Source: a virus
Virus record (IMG/VR): IMGVR_UViG_3300046010_004030
Span: 1-20,419 of that record
Reading direction: 5' to 3' (one strand)
Length of the DNA stretch: 20,419 nt
The notes under the pieces were generated by a model. It was not told the origin of the DNA. It ran no database searches and saw only the letters and a list, made by a program, of their open reading frames with translations. The translations under genes and the position numbers were made by a program. Of this stretch, positions 7,262-14,934 are shown in pieces; within the stretch, counting starts at the first letter, position 1, and every line of letters starts with the position of its first letter.

Positions 7262-8275
7262 TTAGCTAGTCTTCTGACGGTTACGGATCATCGCTAGGAT
7301 GTCTTCAGCTCTAGCCGCGCCACCTGCTGGAGGTGTTGCAACCGGTGCTGTAGGAGCTGCTGGTGCAGCCTCTGCGATCACGGGTGCCGGTGTGTCTTCA
7401 ATTTCATGCACATCACCATGACCATCAACTGTCAGTGTAGGAGCGACCACTGCTGGAGCAGATGATTCAGCTGTAACGATCGTTACGCCTCTTGGTTTGT
7501 AGTAGTTACCCCAACGATCTACGTCATATGCTTGACCATCTACTGATGCTTCAAACATTTCTTTCATAACTTTAAGTTCAACTTCGCTAGGTTTCTTAGG
7601 TAAGAAATCTTTCAAGTTGTATAAGCCATGAGTTTCGATCGCCGCAGCTTCTTCTGCTGTTAGTGCAGATTCTTTGCGTGACCATTTACTTGTTGAGTAG
7701 TCAGCATAACCACCTTTTGATGTTTTAGTAACTGTAAAGTCTAAACCACCTTGATAGTCTGTTGGAAGGTTTTCTAGTTCTGGATCTAACAATGCAGCTT
7801 TTACTAGATTGAAAATCTGTGGGCTGATGATAAATCTACGAATTGGGTTTTCTGGTGTCTTGTCGTCTGCAAGTGGATTCTCACGCACAAAACCTTGGAA
7901 CAAGTATGATCTTTTCTTCCAATACTTACGACCCATTTCTTCTAGACTTTGGTCTTTAAACCAAGTACGTACTTCTGCTAAGATTGGACATGCTTCACCC
8001 CACATCTCAACGCATGGTACTTGAACTGTGACTGGTTTACTGTCTGCTTGGCCTTTGACGCCAGCAAATGGTAAATTGATCATTGCTCGTTCTACCCAAA
8101 AGAATGTGTTTTTTGTGTCTGCGTCTGGAAGGAATCTAATGCGAGCGTTTGTGCCTTCTTGGATGTTCCAGTGTGCGTAGATAGCGTTGTCGCCACCACT
8201 TTGTGAATTACCGCCTGTGCCACGGTTTTCTGATGCTTGTAACTTTGCACGGATTTCTGCTAATGATGTTGCCAT
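7262..8275 (-). CDS. gp32: gp32-like single-stranded DNA-binding protein
   Basis: The protein has 337 residues; T4 gp32 has 301. The N-terminus (SLAEIRAKL) fits the basic cooperativity domain. The core carries blocks typical of aquatic T4-like gp32: WNIQEGTNARIRFLPD, FFWVERAMINLPF, GRKYWKKRSYLFQGFVREN and NPIRRFIISPQIF. The C-terminus is Ala/Pro/Glu-rich and ends AEDILAMIRNRQKTS, a likely partner-binding tail. The ATG at 8275 is chosen because AAGGAGA sits 7 bases before it; 19 further in-frame codons upstream look like leader sequence. Only two cysteines, C88 and C96, lie where T4 has a three-cysteine, one-histidine zinc site, so that site is altered or absent. The gene is preceded by a terminator, a sigma70-like promoter and a late box, implying expression through much of infection. 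Confidence 0.96.
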   Translation of the reverse strand: MATSLAEIRAKLQASENRGTGGNSQSGGDNAIYAHWNIQEGTNARIRFLPDADTKNTFFWVERAMINLPFAGVKGQADSKPVTVQVPCVEMWGEACPILAEVRTWFKDQSLEEMGRKYWKKRSYLFQGFVRENPLADDKTPENPIRRFIISPQIFNLVKAALLDPELENLPTDYQGGLDFTVTKTSKGGYADYSTSKWSRKESALTAEEAAAIETHGLYNLKDFLPKKPSEVELKVMKEMFEASVDGQAYDVDRWGNYYKPRGVTIVTAESSAPAVVAPTLTVDGHGDVHEIEDTPAPVIAEAAPAAPTAPVATPPAGGAARAEDILAMIRNRQKTS

Positions 8276-8330
8276 GTTGTTTCTCCTTAAGTTGGTCTTT
8301 AATATGCCTAAACGTGTTATGCATCTTAAC

Positions 8331-8359
8331 ATAATACGCTAATATTATTTATGTCGCAA
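8331..8359 (-). promoter_or_regulatory. Sigma70-like promoter for gp32
   Basis: The minus strand has TTGCGA (8354-8359), 17 bases, then TATTAT (8331-8336): 4 of 6 and 5 of 6 matches to consensus. Predicted start is near 8324, giving a leader of about 50 bases with an AAGGAGA ribosome site. The late-type box at 8346-8352 lies inside the spacer, so the two promoters would compete for the same DNA. Confidence 0.55.
8346..8352 (-). promoter_or_regulatory. T4-late-type promoter box upstream of gp32
   Basis: The minus strand reads CATAAATAATA, with ATAAATA ending 70 bases before the gp32 ATG. This is the only late-type box in the window with a long leader, and it sits in the spacer of the sigma70-like promoter. 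T4 gp32 is likewise transcribed from several promoter classes. Confidence 0.45.
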
Positions 8360-8384
8360 GACTAATTTAGCCAAAATTTTAGTC

Positions 8385-8413
8385 AAAACAAAAGGGCCTC
8401 GAAGACCCTTTTG
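8385..8413 (-). terminator. Rho-independent terminator after the 813-residue gene
   Basis: On the minus strand an 11-base-pair stem (CAAAAGGGTCT pairing with AGGCCCTTTTG, one G-U pair) closes a 3-base TCG loop and is followed by TTTTG. It lies 14 bases after the gene's stop codon and just before the gp32 promoters, so it separates the head/packaging block from the recombination block. The complementary strand lacks a good T run after the stem, so minus-strand use is favoured. Confidence 0.8.
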
Positions 8414-8426
8414 GTGATTTAGTATT

Positions 8427-10868
8427 TTATTTTACGCCTGCTAGTTTCCTAAGTTGTTGTTGTTCTTGATCGTATTGTGCTTTTCTCTTGTAAGCAGGTT
8501 CAGCAGTATTAATACCTGCCCATGGTTGTTTTTCTCTTTGAGCTGCTGGGTTAACGCCTGGTAACGTGCCTGTGGGTTGTCCTGGAGTGATGCCTTTACG
8601 TTGGAATGTTGGTTTATCGTATGGTTTGTAATCAGGATTGTCTGGCATTTCTATCGCTTCTTTGGCTACCTTTTCTGCATCTAATTTTTTAATGTGATAT
8701 ATTTTATCATCAACTTGTATAGTATAATTTTCTTCCATGTCACCTACTACTTTGCCTGAGATTTTTGGTTGAGTTTTATCTCTGATCATATCGCCTACAT
8801 TGATTGATCCTTCGTTTACTAATTTTTCAAATGTTTCTTCTAATGTTTCGTCTTTAGCCATCTTTTCTGTTCGTCTGCGAGCAACATCACTCATGTGATG
8901 GATCTTACCAACAGGATCTTTCTTCTTAGTTTGTTTTTTCCAATCACCTTCGTGTTCCCAGCCTGTTAATTTGCCTGTTTTAGGATCATATTTAATAGTA
9001 TCTTTTTCTTCATTGACTTCATTGTCTTTGTCAAATTCTTTCTTTGTGATAAAATGATTTTCATCACAGCAACCAAGTTTGTCATCACGTGGATCACCAC
9101 AATAGACACATACCTGTTCACTGTCTTCAATATCTCGTTCTTCTGTTACTTCTTTACTTTCGATACCGGCGTCCTGTTCAATTTGGCGAACCCAGCCACT
9201 GACATCGCTAGTACCAATTTCTTCAACAGGTGCAGCATATTCTGCTATTTCACGTGCCGCTTCTAATACACTATCTGGACCTAGTTTCATCAATAGTTCA
9301 TGATGGCTGTGTGCAATCCTGCGTATGATAGCTGATTGGATCGCTTCGAAACCACCATCATCATCTTCTTCGTCTTCTTTTACTGTATCTTTGTATAAGT
9401 CGTCAATGTCACCTAGGTAACCATCGCAGGCGTGTTCTTCATCATGTGGACAATCACCGCCGCAATATTTGCAATCTTCTTTGTCTTCTTCGTAGACCAC
9501 ACCATCTATACCACTGTTGCTTGAGCCATAAGTGTTACCTTCGTCTACTTCTTGATTGTCTTCTGCTGGTTCTGCTGGTGTATCTTGGTCACCGATTTCA
9601 TTCATGATCTGTTGATAGATGTGTGGTAGGTTATCCTGTAGCCAATCAACTACTAGGTCACGTGCATCTGCTTCTGGATCTGATTTAGCCAGTTCTCCTA
9701 GACGATCAAACAGTCTGTCGTCACCGATGATATTGTACAGTGCGTTAGTAGCGTTCTGCCCATCTACTCCTACTGGCAAGGGTTGATTTAGTACATCGAT
9801 CAACTTAGCAACTTCATCATCACTGTCTGGCACTGCCCAGGTACCTTCGCTGACCGTGTCAGCCCAGCTTTCAAATTGTTCTGCAAATTTATTTTCTTTC
9901 TTCATGTTATATGCCTTATGTACCAAAGGTAATGCTTCCTCTAACCGTTCATCAAATGTGCGTTTAACGAAACGCTCTTTCATTTCATCTGTATCAACTT
10001 CTGGAATATAGCTGGTTGATGTTGCTACAAATTGTTCTGCGCATTTTTTGTAACCTTTCTTGCCTGTCATGCGAGTTAGTGTGTTATTTAATAGGCCATG
10101 ATATTCAAATGCTGCTTCTACCATCGCGTGTGTTTGCGTGTCTTCAAATGTTCTGTAGCGGACTTTGTTCAAAAATGGTTTAAGTTTAGCCGCTTCTATA
10201 GCCATTTCACAGATGTGTCGACCTAAATCATCGTGTAGATCGCCACCTTGTTTGAAATGCTGTGCTACTGCACGGGCTAGTTTCAAGCTCTTGACTGGCA
10301 TCTTGAAACGCTCACCTTCTTGATTTTCAACATAGATATTGTTAATATGATGTGCTCGGGAACGGCGATTTTCTTCATCTATGATAGGTTGGCTGTGGCG
10401 AACTATGATGCGTACAGGACCTTTCTTTTCATAGCTTGATCGTCGGGTACCATATAGGCTTTCGCTGACTACATCGTCTCTAGTATAGGTATCATCTGAC
10501 TTGCTGATCTGCTGTATATCACGATGTTTTAGTGTTGAGCGTGTGATATCTCTGGGCTCAAAGCTCAACAGATTACGCTTGGCAAATTCACGCAGTTCAC
10601 GCAGGAATCTATACCATTCTTTTTTGTGTTCGTCATCTAGATCATCGCTGATATTCTTGCTAAAATAGACTTTTAGACTAGTTTCATCTATCAGGCTGAT
10701 GGTGATATTACCGTGATCATGGTCATCTATCACATAGTCAAAGTTGAAAAAACGTGCAGATTCTGGATCTGTAGTGGCCTTGGCTTTATCATCGCCCAAA
10801 CTGACATCCTCGAATCTATCACGGATTTTCTCAAATAGGCCTTCTGCTATCTTGTTAATTTCTCTCAT
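8427..10868 (-). CDS. Large acidic protein with two cysteine clusters, probably virion-associated; unknown
   Basis: The protein has 813 residues. Residues 1-160 are charged and helical, opening MREINKIAEGLFEKI. Residues 180-300 look like an ordered helical domain (LARAVAQHFKQGGDLHDDL, FEYHGLLNNTLTRMTGKKGY). The middle is very acidic and holds two separate clusters: C466-x2-C469-x3-C473-x7-C481, and C587-x2-C590-x9-C600-C601 with H605 nearby. Near residue 690 a short beta-rich stretch (NVGDMIRDKTQP to DKIYHIKKL) resembles a KOW/SH3 barrel. The tail is Pro/Gln-rich and ends LRKLAGVK. I recall similar proteins in marine T4-like phages annotated only as structural or hypothetical. It follows the terminase directly, with a late box 5 bases before its ATG, which fits a late head or packaging role. 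Function is not established. Confidence 0.8.
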   Translation of the reverse strand: MREINKIAEGLFEKIRDRFEDVSLGDDKAKATTDPESARFFNFDYVIDDHDHGNITISLIDETSLKVYFSKNISDDLDDEHKKEWYRFLRELREFAKRNLLSFEPRDITRSTLKHRDIQQISKSDDTYTRDDVVSESLYGTRRSSYEKKGPVRIIVRHSQPIIDEENRRSRAHHINNIYVENQEGERFKMPVKSLKLARAVAQHFKQGGDLHDDLGRHICEMAIEAAKLKPFLNKVRYRTFEDTQTHAMVEAAFEYHGLLNNTLTRMTGKKGYKKCAEQFVATSTSYIPEVDTDEMKERFVKRTFDERLEEALPLVHKAYNMKKENKFAEQFESWADTVSEGTWAVPDSDDEVAKLIDVLNQPLPVGVDGQNATNALYNIIGDDRLFDRLGELAKSDPEADARDLVVDWLQDNLPHIYQQIMNEIGDQDTPAEPAEDNQEVDEGNTYGSSNSGIDGVVYEEDKEDCKYCGGDCPHDEEHACDGYLGDIDDLYKDTVKEDEEDDDGGFEAIQSAIIRRIAHSHHELLMKLGPDSVLEAAREIAEYAAPVEEIGTSDVSGWVRQIEQDAGIESKEVTEERDIEDSEQVCVYCGDPRDDKLGCCDENHFITKKEFDKDNEVNEEKDTIKYDPKTGKLTGWEHEGDWKKQTKKKDPVGKIHHMSDVARRRTEKMAKDETLEETFEKLVNEGSINVGDMIRDKTQPKISGKVVGDMEENYTIQVDDKIYHIKKLDAEKVAKEAIEMPDNPDYKPYDKPTFQRKGITPGQPTGTLPGVNPAAQREKQPWAGINTAEPAYKRKAQYDQEQQQLRKLAGVK

Positions 10869-10873
10869 GTAAG

Positions 10874-10880
10874 TATTTAT
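10874..10880 (-). promoter_or_regulatory. T4-late-type promoter box before the 813-residue gene
   Basis: The minus strand reads GATAAATACT, identical over ten bases to the site at 151-160. ATAAATA follows the terminase TAG directly and ends 5 bases before the next ATG. No Shine-Dalgarno sequence fits in the remaining 5 bases. Confidence 0.45.
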
Positions 10881-12449
10881 CTATGTAATGAAGAATGGCA
10901 TGGGCTCGATCACATCTTCCAAGCTGTCTTTCATGGTCAAATCCAGCTGGCTGTCAAAGCTCTGCAACATCTGCGCCATGCGTACTATTAGTATCAAGCT
11001 CATTACTAGATCGTCAGTTTCGCCTGGTTTTGCCGCATAACTACTGCCATGTGCTACAAAAGTCTTGAGTTCTGATATCAATGGACGGCTGACGATCGTC
11101 ATGCGTTTGGATTCTATTAGATTTTTAAGTTTAGCGCAGGCTGATATCTTGCTGGAATTAGTGGTATTAAATCCCTTGCGATAACGCCGGCCAGATCCCA
11201 TGCGTTTAGATTCGCTTAGGAATATGCCCTTGATGTTCTCTTCACCAATTTCACTGATGCTGATCAGAGCCGCTTCGCCTACGGTGTTATTTTCTACACT
11301 GTAGTAAATATTGTTGGGATTGACTGTTTCGGCGAGATATTTGGTTATTTCTGTTAGGATCCCTACCTGTTGCTGTATGGGTGTGCGATTATGCTGCCAC
11401 TCACCTACTTGCCTAAATGTAGGCAATTCAAATATCTGTATACCTGCAGGATCTCCACCCGTGCCTAAGCTGGGATCTAAAGACACCACATAGGTATATT
11501 GCGCTTCTGGACGTTTATACCAGCGCACTTGCCCCTGGCGTTCTATGGGATCCAACCCTTGCATTTCGACTAAGAAACTAGGACTGATTAGGGTTTCTTC
11601 CCAGATGATGAATTCACAATCCATTTCACGGCGGAAACGTTCATCACCTAGCTGTGCTCGTTGTTGTACGGCCCAAGCTTCATCACGATCTGGGTGTTCG
11701 TTCCAATAGCTACGGAATGCTTTGAATCCATTGATGCCAAGTTCAGTTGGATTACCAAACTCGTCAAACTGCTTGTTAGCACCTTTCCATAAGGTAGCAA
11801 ACTGATCTTCATCGCTGTTAGGGGTACTAGTGATAATACATTTACCACCAGTGGCTAATGTAGGACTGATTGAAGTCCAGAATTCACGACCTATAGTAGG
11901 GCGAACGAAGGCAAACTCATCAGCATACAGCAATGAAATACTCAGGCCTCGACCTGTATTTTCTGTTGTTGTAGCTGATATAATACGACTACCATTATCA
12001 AAATCTATACTACCTTTGTTGTAACTCACCGCACCTGCACGTATGAAATCCGGCACGCTTTCGTAAGCGTAACGGATACGTTGCATGATTTCTTGTGAGC
12101 CTGTGTATTTGTGTGCGGCAATTAGGATAGTGCTGTCAGATTTAAACATAGCATACCAAAGTAGGTATCCCGCTGCTGACGTTGACTTACCTGTTTGCCG
12201 GGGCATTAGACTGATGCTAAAGCGATAGTTATGATAGGTATGGATTAGGCGTTTCTGATAGTTAAATGGTGCATACAGCATACGTCCTCGAGTAGGATGC
12301 TGTATGTAAAAGTAGTTGCTCATAAAGTATTCAGGGCCCGTGCTAGGGTCTGCGCACTTTGCGAATTCTCTTAATTGTTCTTCAGTAAAGCTCTCACGGG
12401 TATGAGGCTTCTTTACTAGAACACTATCTGTTCCTTTAGCCGTTGCCAT
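10881..12449 (-). CDS. gp17: Large terminase subunit (gp17-like packaging ATPase-nuclease)
   Basis: The protein has 522 residues from the ATG at 12449; T4 gp17 has 610. The N-terminal ATPase has an adenine-side motif near YAPFNYQKRLI, Walker A PRQTGKST (83-90), Walker B LLYADEF with D177 and E178, and a coupling motif near ITSTPNSD. The C-terminal RNase H-like nuclease has its acidic triad at D325 (SLDPSLG), E386 (ENNTVGEA) and D479/D480 (ETDDLVMS), matching T4 D401, E458 and D542. It pumps DNA into the prohead through the portal and cuts concatemers. I prefer the ATG over a TTG five codons earlier, because the TTG lies inside the end of the preceding gene and has no ribosome site. The preceding radical SAM stop is 4 bases upstream. 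All key residues are present. Confidence 0.97.
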   Translation of the reverse strand: MATAKGTDSVLVKKPHTRESFTEEQLREFAKCADPSTGPEYFMSNYFYIQHPTRGRMLYAPFNYQKRLIHTYHNYRFSISLMPRQTGKSTSAAGYLLWYAMFKSDSTILIAAHKYTGSQEIMQRIRYAYESVPDFIRAGAVSYNKGSIDFDNGSRIISATTTENTGRGLSISLLYADEFAFVRPTIGREFWTSISPTLATGGKCIITSTPNSDEDQFATLWKGANKQFDEFGNPTELGINGFKAFRSYWNEHPDRDEAWAVQQRAQLGDERFRREMDCEFIIWEETLISPSFLVEMQGLDPIERQGQVRWYKRPEAQYTYVVSLDPSLGTGGDPAGIQIFELPTFRQVGEWQHNRTPIQQQVGILTEITKYLAETVNPNNIYYSVENNTVGEAALISISEIGEENIKGIFLSESKRMGSGRRYRKGFNTTNSSKISACAKLKNLIESKRMTIVSRPLISELKTFVAHGSSYAAKPGETDDLVMSLILIVRMAQMLQSFDSQLDLTMKDSLEDVIEPMPFFIT

Positions 12450-12453
12450 ACTA

Positions 12454-14301
12454 TTACTTATCAAGTTTAATTTTTACTTTACTAGAACCACTTCTTCTTC
12501 CTATATAAAATCTTCTGCAAAACTCATCAATATTAGTTTCGTTGATGATCGAATCCAGTATCAGAGTTGTTTTTCCAGATGCTTCCTTAGAAAAAAATGT
12601 TTGATTATAAATGTTGCTGTCTATGTCGATGTGGTAAGGATATTTTTGCTTAAAATCAACATTAAAATGTTTTTGAAATAACACTAGTTCATCAATCTCT
12701 GATATTTTATAACTATTTCTTACAAAATTTTCTAATTCGGTCTGAACCTGTGTTAGTTCAACCGGAAACACTCTAGTAGAATTCCATATTATATTTGTTC
12801 CAGATTTAAATTTTGACGACGAATCTAATCGCCCTGTATTAAGATAAGAATTTATAATATTTTTTACATTCTTATATTCTTTATTCAATATACCGTTTGA
12901 CTTTATTATAAAATCATATAATCTATTATAGAATGTTTCATAACTTATACTGTGTGCATTATTTAGATATCTACTATAAATCTGACTGTAACCAATATAA
13001 TGAAAAGTAGTCATCATCCAACTAAACATAAACGATTCTATTAGTTCAGATATATCCATATATTTTGTAGCTCGAATTAATTTTTGTTTCTCAATTATTG
13101 AATCAGTCAAATCATCTTTGCCGCTTAAATAATTTTCTACCTCAATCAATTCAAGTTGGTGCTTTTCTATCTGTTCAACACTGTTAAGTTCTGAATTTTC
13201 CAAAATCATTGTCAAATAAACATCTACCGTTGAGTGCTGATTATGATTTAATAATGCAAAATGACCTAATCGCCACGATTCATTGGTCTCAAACGGCAAG
13301 CCTAATATCAATTCAGAATAAACAGGAACACCAGCTATTTCACATTTAGGCAAAAGTGCCGCCATATTACTTAAATCCATATTTTTTCTTTTAATTTCTG
13401 TTAGCACTTCATCAGACATGCTTTGCACAGAAACTGTTAATCCCCTAGGCCCTAATATTTTTGCTATTTCGAGCACTTTAAGGCTGGACGTTTTGTTCCA
13501 ACTAACTGATAATGTGCGGGGATAACCTGTTGTTCTTTTGAGTCTATCTATTTCTATTGCTATTTGTTTATCTCGTTCTACAAAAATACCAAAATTAGCA
13601 TCTGGTATAGCGATATATTCTATTTTATGTTTTGATGCCCACTCTAACTCTTCAAATACTCTTTCAAGATTAAATTTTTTTATTTTACTATAGGTAACTC
13701 CGCCCCAATCACAAAACGTACAGGAAAACGGGCATCCCCTGTTTGTTTCTAAAATCATCTGCCATTTAATTGAATCATTTGATACTAATTGATCAAATAC
13801 TCCTGTTAAATACGGACTTGGTATGCTATCTAAATTATCTATTCTAGCCGATGAATAAACTTTTTTAATTATTCCGTTAGTAAGAATTGTATCTAAAACA
13901 TCCTTAAAAGCATATTCTCCTTCTCCGTTAACAATACAATCTACATATGGGTGATTTTTAAAGAATAATTTTTGGAATGGTTTATTAGTTACTTGCGGAC
14001 CACCAAATACTATTAAGGAGTCAGGGAATTCTTTTTTAATTTGTTTGGCTAACTCTTTGTTATATTCCCAATTCCAGACATAACAACTAAACGCTACAAT
14101 TTTGGGAGTTTCTAATCGAGATATTATTTGTTTAATATTTTCTCGTTTAAAAAATATTTCACCTAATTTAAAATTATTTTTTATGTTGTCAAATTGTGAA
14201 ACATAACTCCATAATATTCCAACAGAATAAGGCAAAAAATATTCAGGTGTTGAAGTAGGGCCAAAATCAAAATTTGGCTGAACCAAATATACATTATACA
14301 T
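12454..14301 (-). CDS. AT-rich radical SAM enzyme with N-terminal B12-binding-like domain
   Basis: The protein has 615 residues. The cluster motif is C190-x3-C194-x2-C197 in RGCPFSCTFCDWGG. The N-terminal 160 residues look like the cobalamin-binding fold (VYLVQPNFDFG, KIVAFSCYVWNWEYN, LIVFGGPQVTN, VNGEGEYAF) without the DxHxxG motif. The barrel continues through IAIPDANFGIF, LTVSVQSMSDEVL and ELILGLPFETNESW. Residues from about 370 to the end form a long helical extension rich in Ile, Asn, Tyr and Lys that matches nothing I recognise. Composition differs sharply from the terminase: I counted 10 G/C of 60 at 12841-12900 against 32 of 60 at 11641-11700. A late box precedes it, and its start is 5 bases after that box. 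Substrate unknown; probable horizontal acquisition. Confidence 0.88.
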   Translation of the reverse strand: MYNVYLVQPNFDFGPTSTPEYFLPYSVGILWSYVSQFDNIKNNFKLGEIFFKRENIKQIISRLETPKIVAFSCYVWNWEYNKELAKQIKKEFPDSLIVFGGPQVTNKPFQKLFFKNHPYVDCIVNGEGEYAFKDVLDTILTNGIIKKVYSSARIDNLDSIPSPYLTGVFDQLVSNDSIKWQMILETNRGCPFSCTFCDWGGVTYSKIKKFNLERVFEELEWASKHKIEYIAIPDANFGIFVERDKQIAIEIDRLKRTTGYPRTLSVSWNKTSSLKVLEIAKILGPRGLTVSVQSMSDEVLTEIKRKNMDLSNMAALLPKCEIAGVPVYSELILGLPFETNESWRLGHFALLNHNQHSTVDVYLTMILENSELNSVEQIEKHQLELIEVENYLSGKDDLTDSIIEKQKLIRATKYMDISELIESFMFSWMMTTFHYIGYSQIYSRYLNNAHSISYETFYNRLYDFIIKSNGILNKEYKNVKNIINSYLNTGRLDSSSKFKSGTNIIWNSTRVFPVELTQVQTELENFVRNSYKISEIDELVLFQKHFNVDFKQKYPYHIDIDSNIYNQTFFSKEASGKTTLILDSIINETNIDEFCRRFYIGRRSGSSKVKIKLDK

Positions 14302-14306
14302 AGAAT

Positions 14307-14313
14307 TATTTAT
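14307..14313 (-). promoter_or_regulatory. T4-late-type promoter box before the AT-rich radical SAM gene
   Basis: The minus strand reads TTCATAAATAATTC; ATAAATA ends 5 bases before the ATG at 14301. It would let this gene be expressed late together with the terminase downstream. The local AT-richness raises the chance of a random match. Confidence 0.4.
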
Positions 14314-14317
14314 GAAC

Positions 14318-14344
14318 TACCGGTGCTACCGGTAATTAATTACC
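14318..14344. repeat. Hairpin and palindrome at the edge of the AT-rich radical SAM gene
   Basis: Two inverted repeats adjoin. TACCGGT-GCT-ACCGGTA (14318-14334) can form a 7-base-pair hairpin with a 3-base loop, and GGTAATTAATTACC (14331-14344) is a perfect 14-base palindrome that overlaps the stop of the 75-residue gene. No T run follows on either strand, so a rho-independent terminator is doubtful. It may be a weak transcription pause, a protein-binding site or a junction scar. Confidence 0.4.
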
Positions 14345-14567
14345 AGGGCTTTTCGCCGGTTAGATATGGTTTTGAGAACCATAATTGGAACCATTCTGGG
14401 GTTCCTGGTTGGACGTTGTGTTCTTTTTGATATTGTATTTTTTCGTTGGCAGTTATGCTCATATTACTGCCTTCTGTGCTAACTGTACCTTCGCCTTTGT
14501 ATTCCTGTAGGCGACCAATGTTTTGTGTGATGCCGGCTAGTTGCTTGATTTGGTCTATATCGTCCAT
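14340..14567 (-). CDS. Small unknown protein, 75 residues
   Basis: The protein starts MDDIDQIKQLAGI and is polar, with an aromatic C-terminal part (PEWFQLWFSKPYLTGEKPW). The ATG at 14567 comes one base after the stop of the preceding gene, with GGAG about 8 bases upstream inside that gene's last codons. The opening I-K-Q-L-A-G-I resembles LAG motifs in the 1097- and 813-residue proteins of the same block. No function is recognised; its place among head/packaging genes suggests late expression. Its small size and clean coupling make it a probable real gene. Confidence 0.65.
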   Translation of the reverse strand: MDDIDQIKQLAGITQNIGRLQEYKGEGTVSTEGSNMSITANEKIQYQKEHNVQPGTPEWFQLWFSKPYLTGEKPW

Positions 14568-14568
14568 G

Positions 14569-14934
14569 TTAAACTCCGTATTTGTTACGTTTAGGTTTAG
14601 CGACAGGGCTGACTTTGTTAATTTTTTCTAATTCTTCACTGCCTTTTCCGCTGTGTTTTCTTATTTTTAATCCAAATTCTTTACGTGCATGATCGATGAT
14701 TTCTTGATCAGCATCACTATATCCAACCGTTGTAAATTCACTACCTATTGGACCTAGGGGATCAACTACATCATCGGGACTTCTAGCCAACGCCATACCA
14801 AATCTATAGGCTACATAAGGATGTGAATTATTATCTAAATATGGATAACTATCTACGTTTGATAGAGATTGGCGAGTTGACTTACGAAACTTACCTCTTT
14901 CTAATACTTCTGTGATAATCTCATTAATTTTCAT
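14569..14934 (-). CDS. Conserved unknown phage protein, 121 residues
   Basis: I place the start at the ATG at 14934 (MKINEIITEVLERGKF) rather than 12 codons earlier, because it gives an 11-base overlap with the preceding stop and the MKI-x-EII opening is common in proteins of aquatic T4-like phages. The middle contains NNSHPYVAYRFGMALARSP followed by FTTVGYSDADQEIID, a pattern I recall from uncharacterised proteins in aquatic viral genomes. The tail is basic (AKPKRNKYGV). No catalytic motif is visible. It is probably a minor structural or assembly protein, judged only from neighbours. Confidence 0.7.
   Translation of the reverse strand: MKINEIITEVLERGKFRKSTRQSLSNVDSYPYLDNNSHPYVAYRFGMALARSPDDVVDPLGPIGSEFTTVGYSDADQEIIDHARKEFGLKIRKHSGKGSEELEKINKVSPVAKPKRNKYGV

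Noticed and set aside
8276-8332. A 19-codon in-frame extension of gp32
   Set aside because: The extension overlaps the predicted promoter and leader, and AAGGAGA is placed for the ATG at 8275, which gives the expected gp32 N-terminus.
12450-12464. TTG start for the terminase five codons before the ATG
   Set aside because: It lies inside the end of the radical SAM gene without a ribosome site; the ATG at 12449 is the simpler start.
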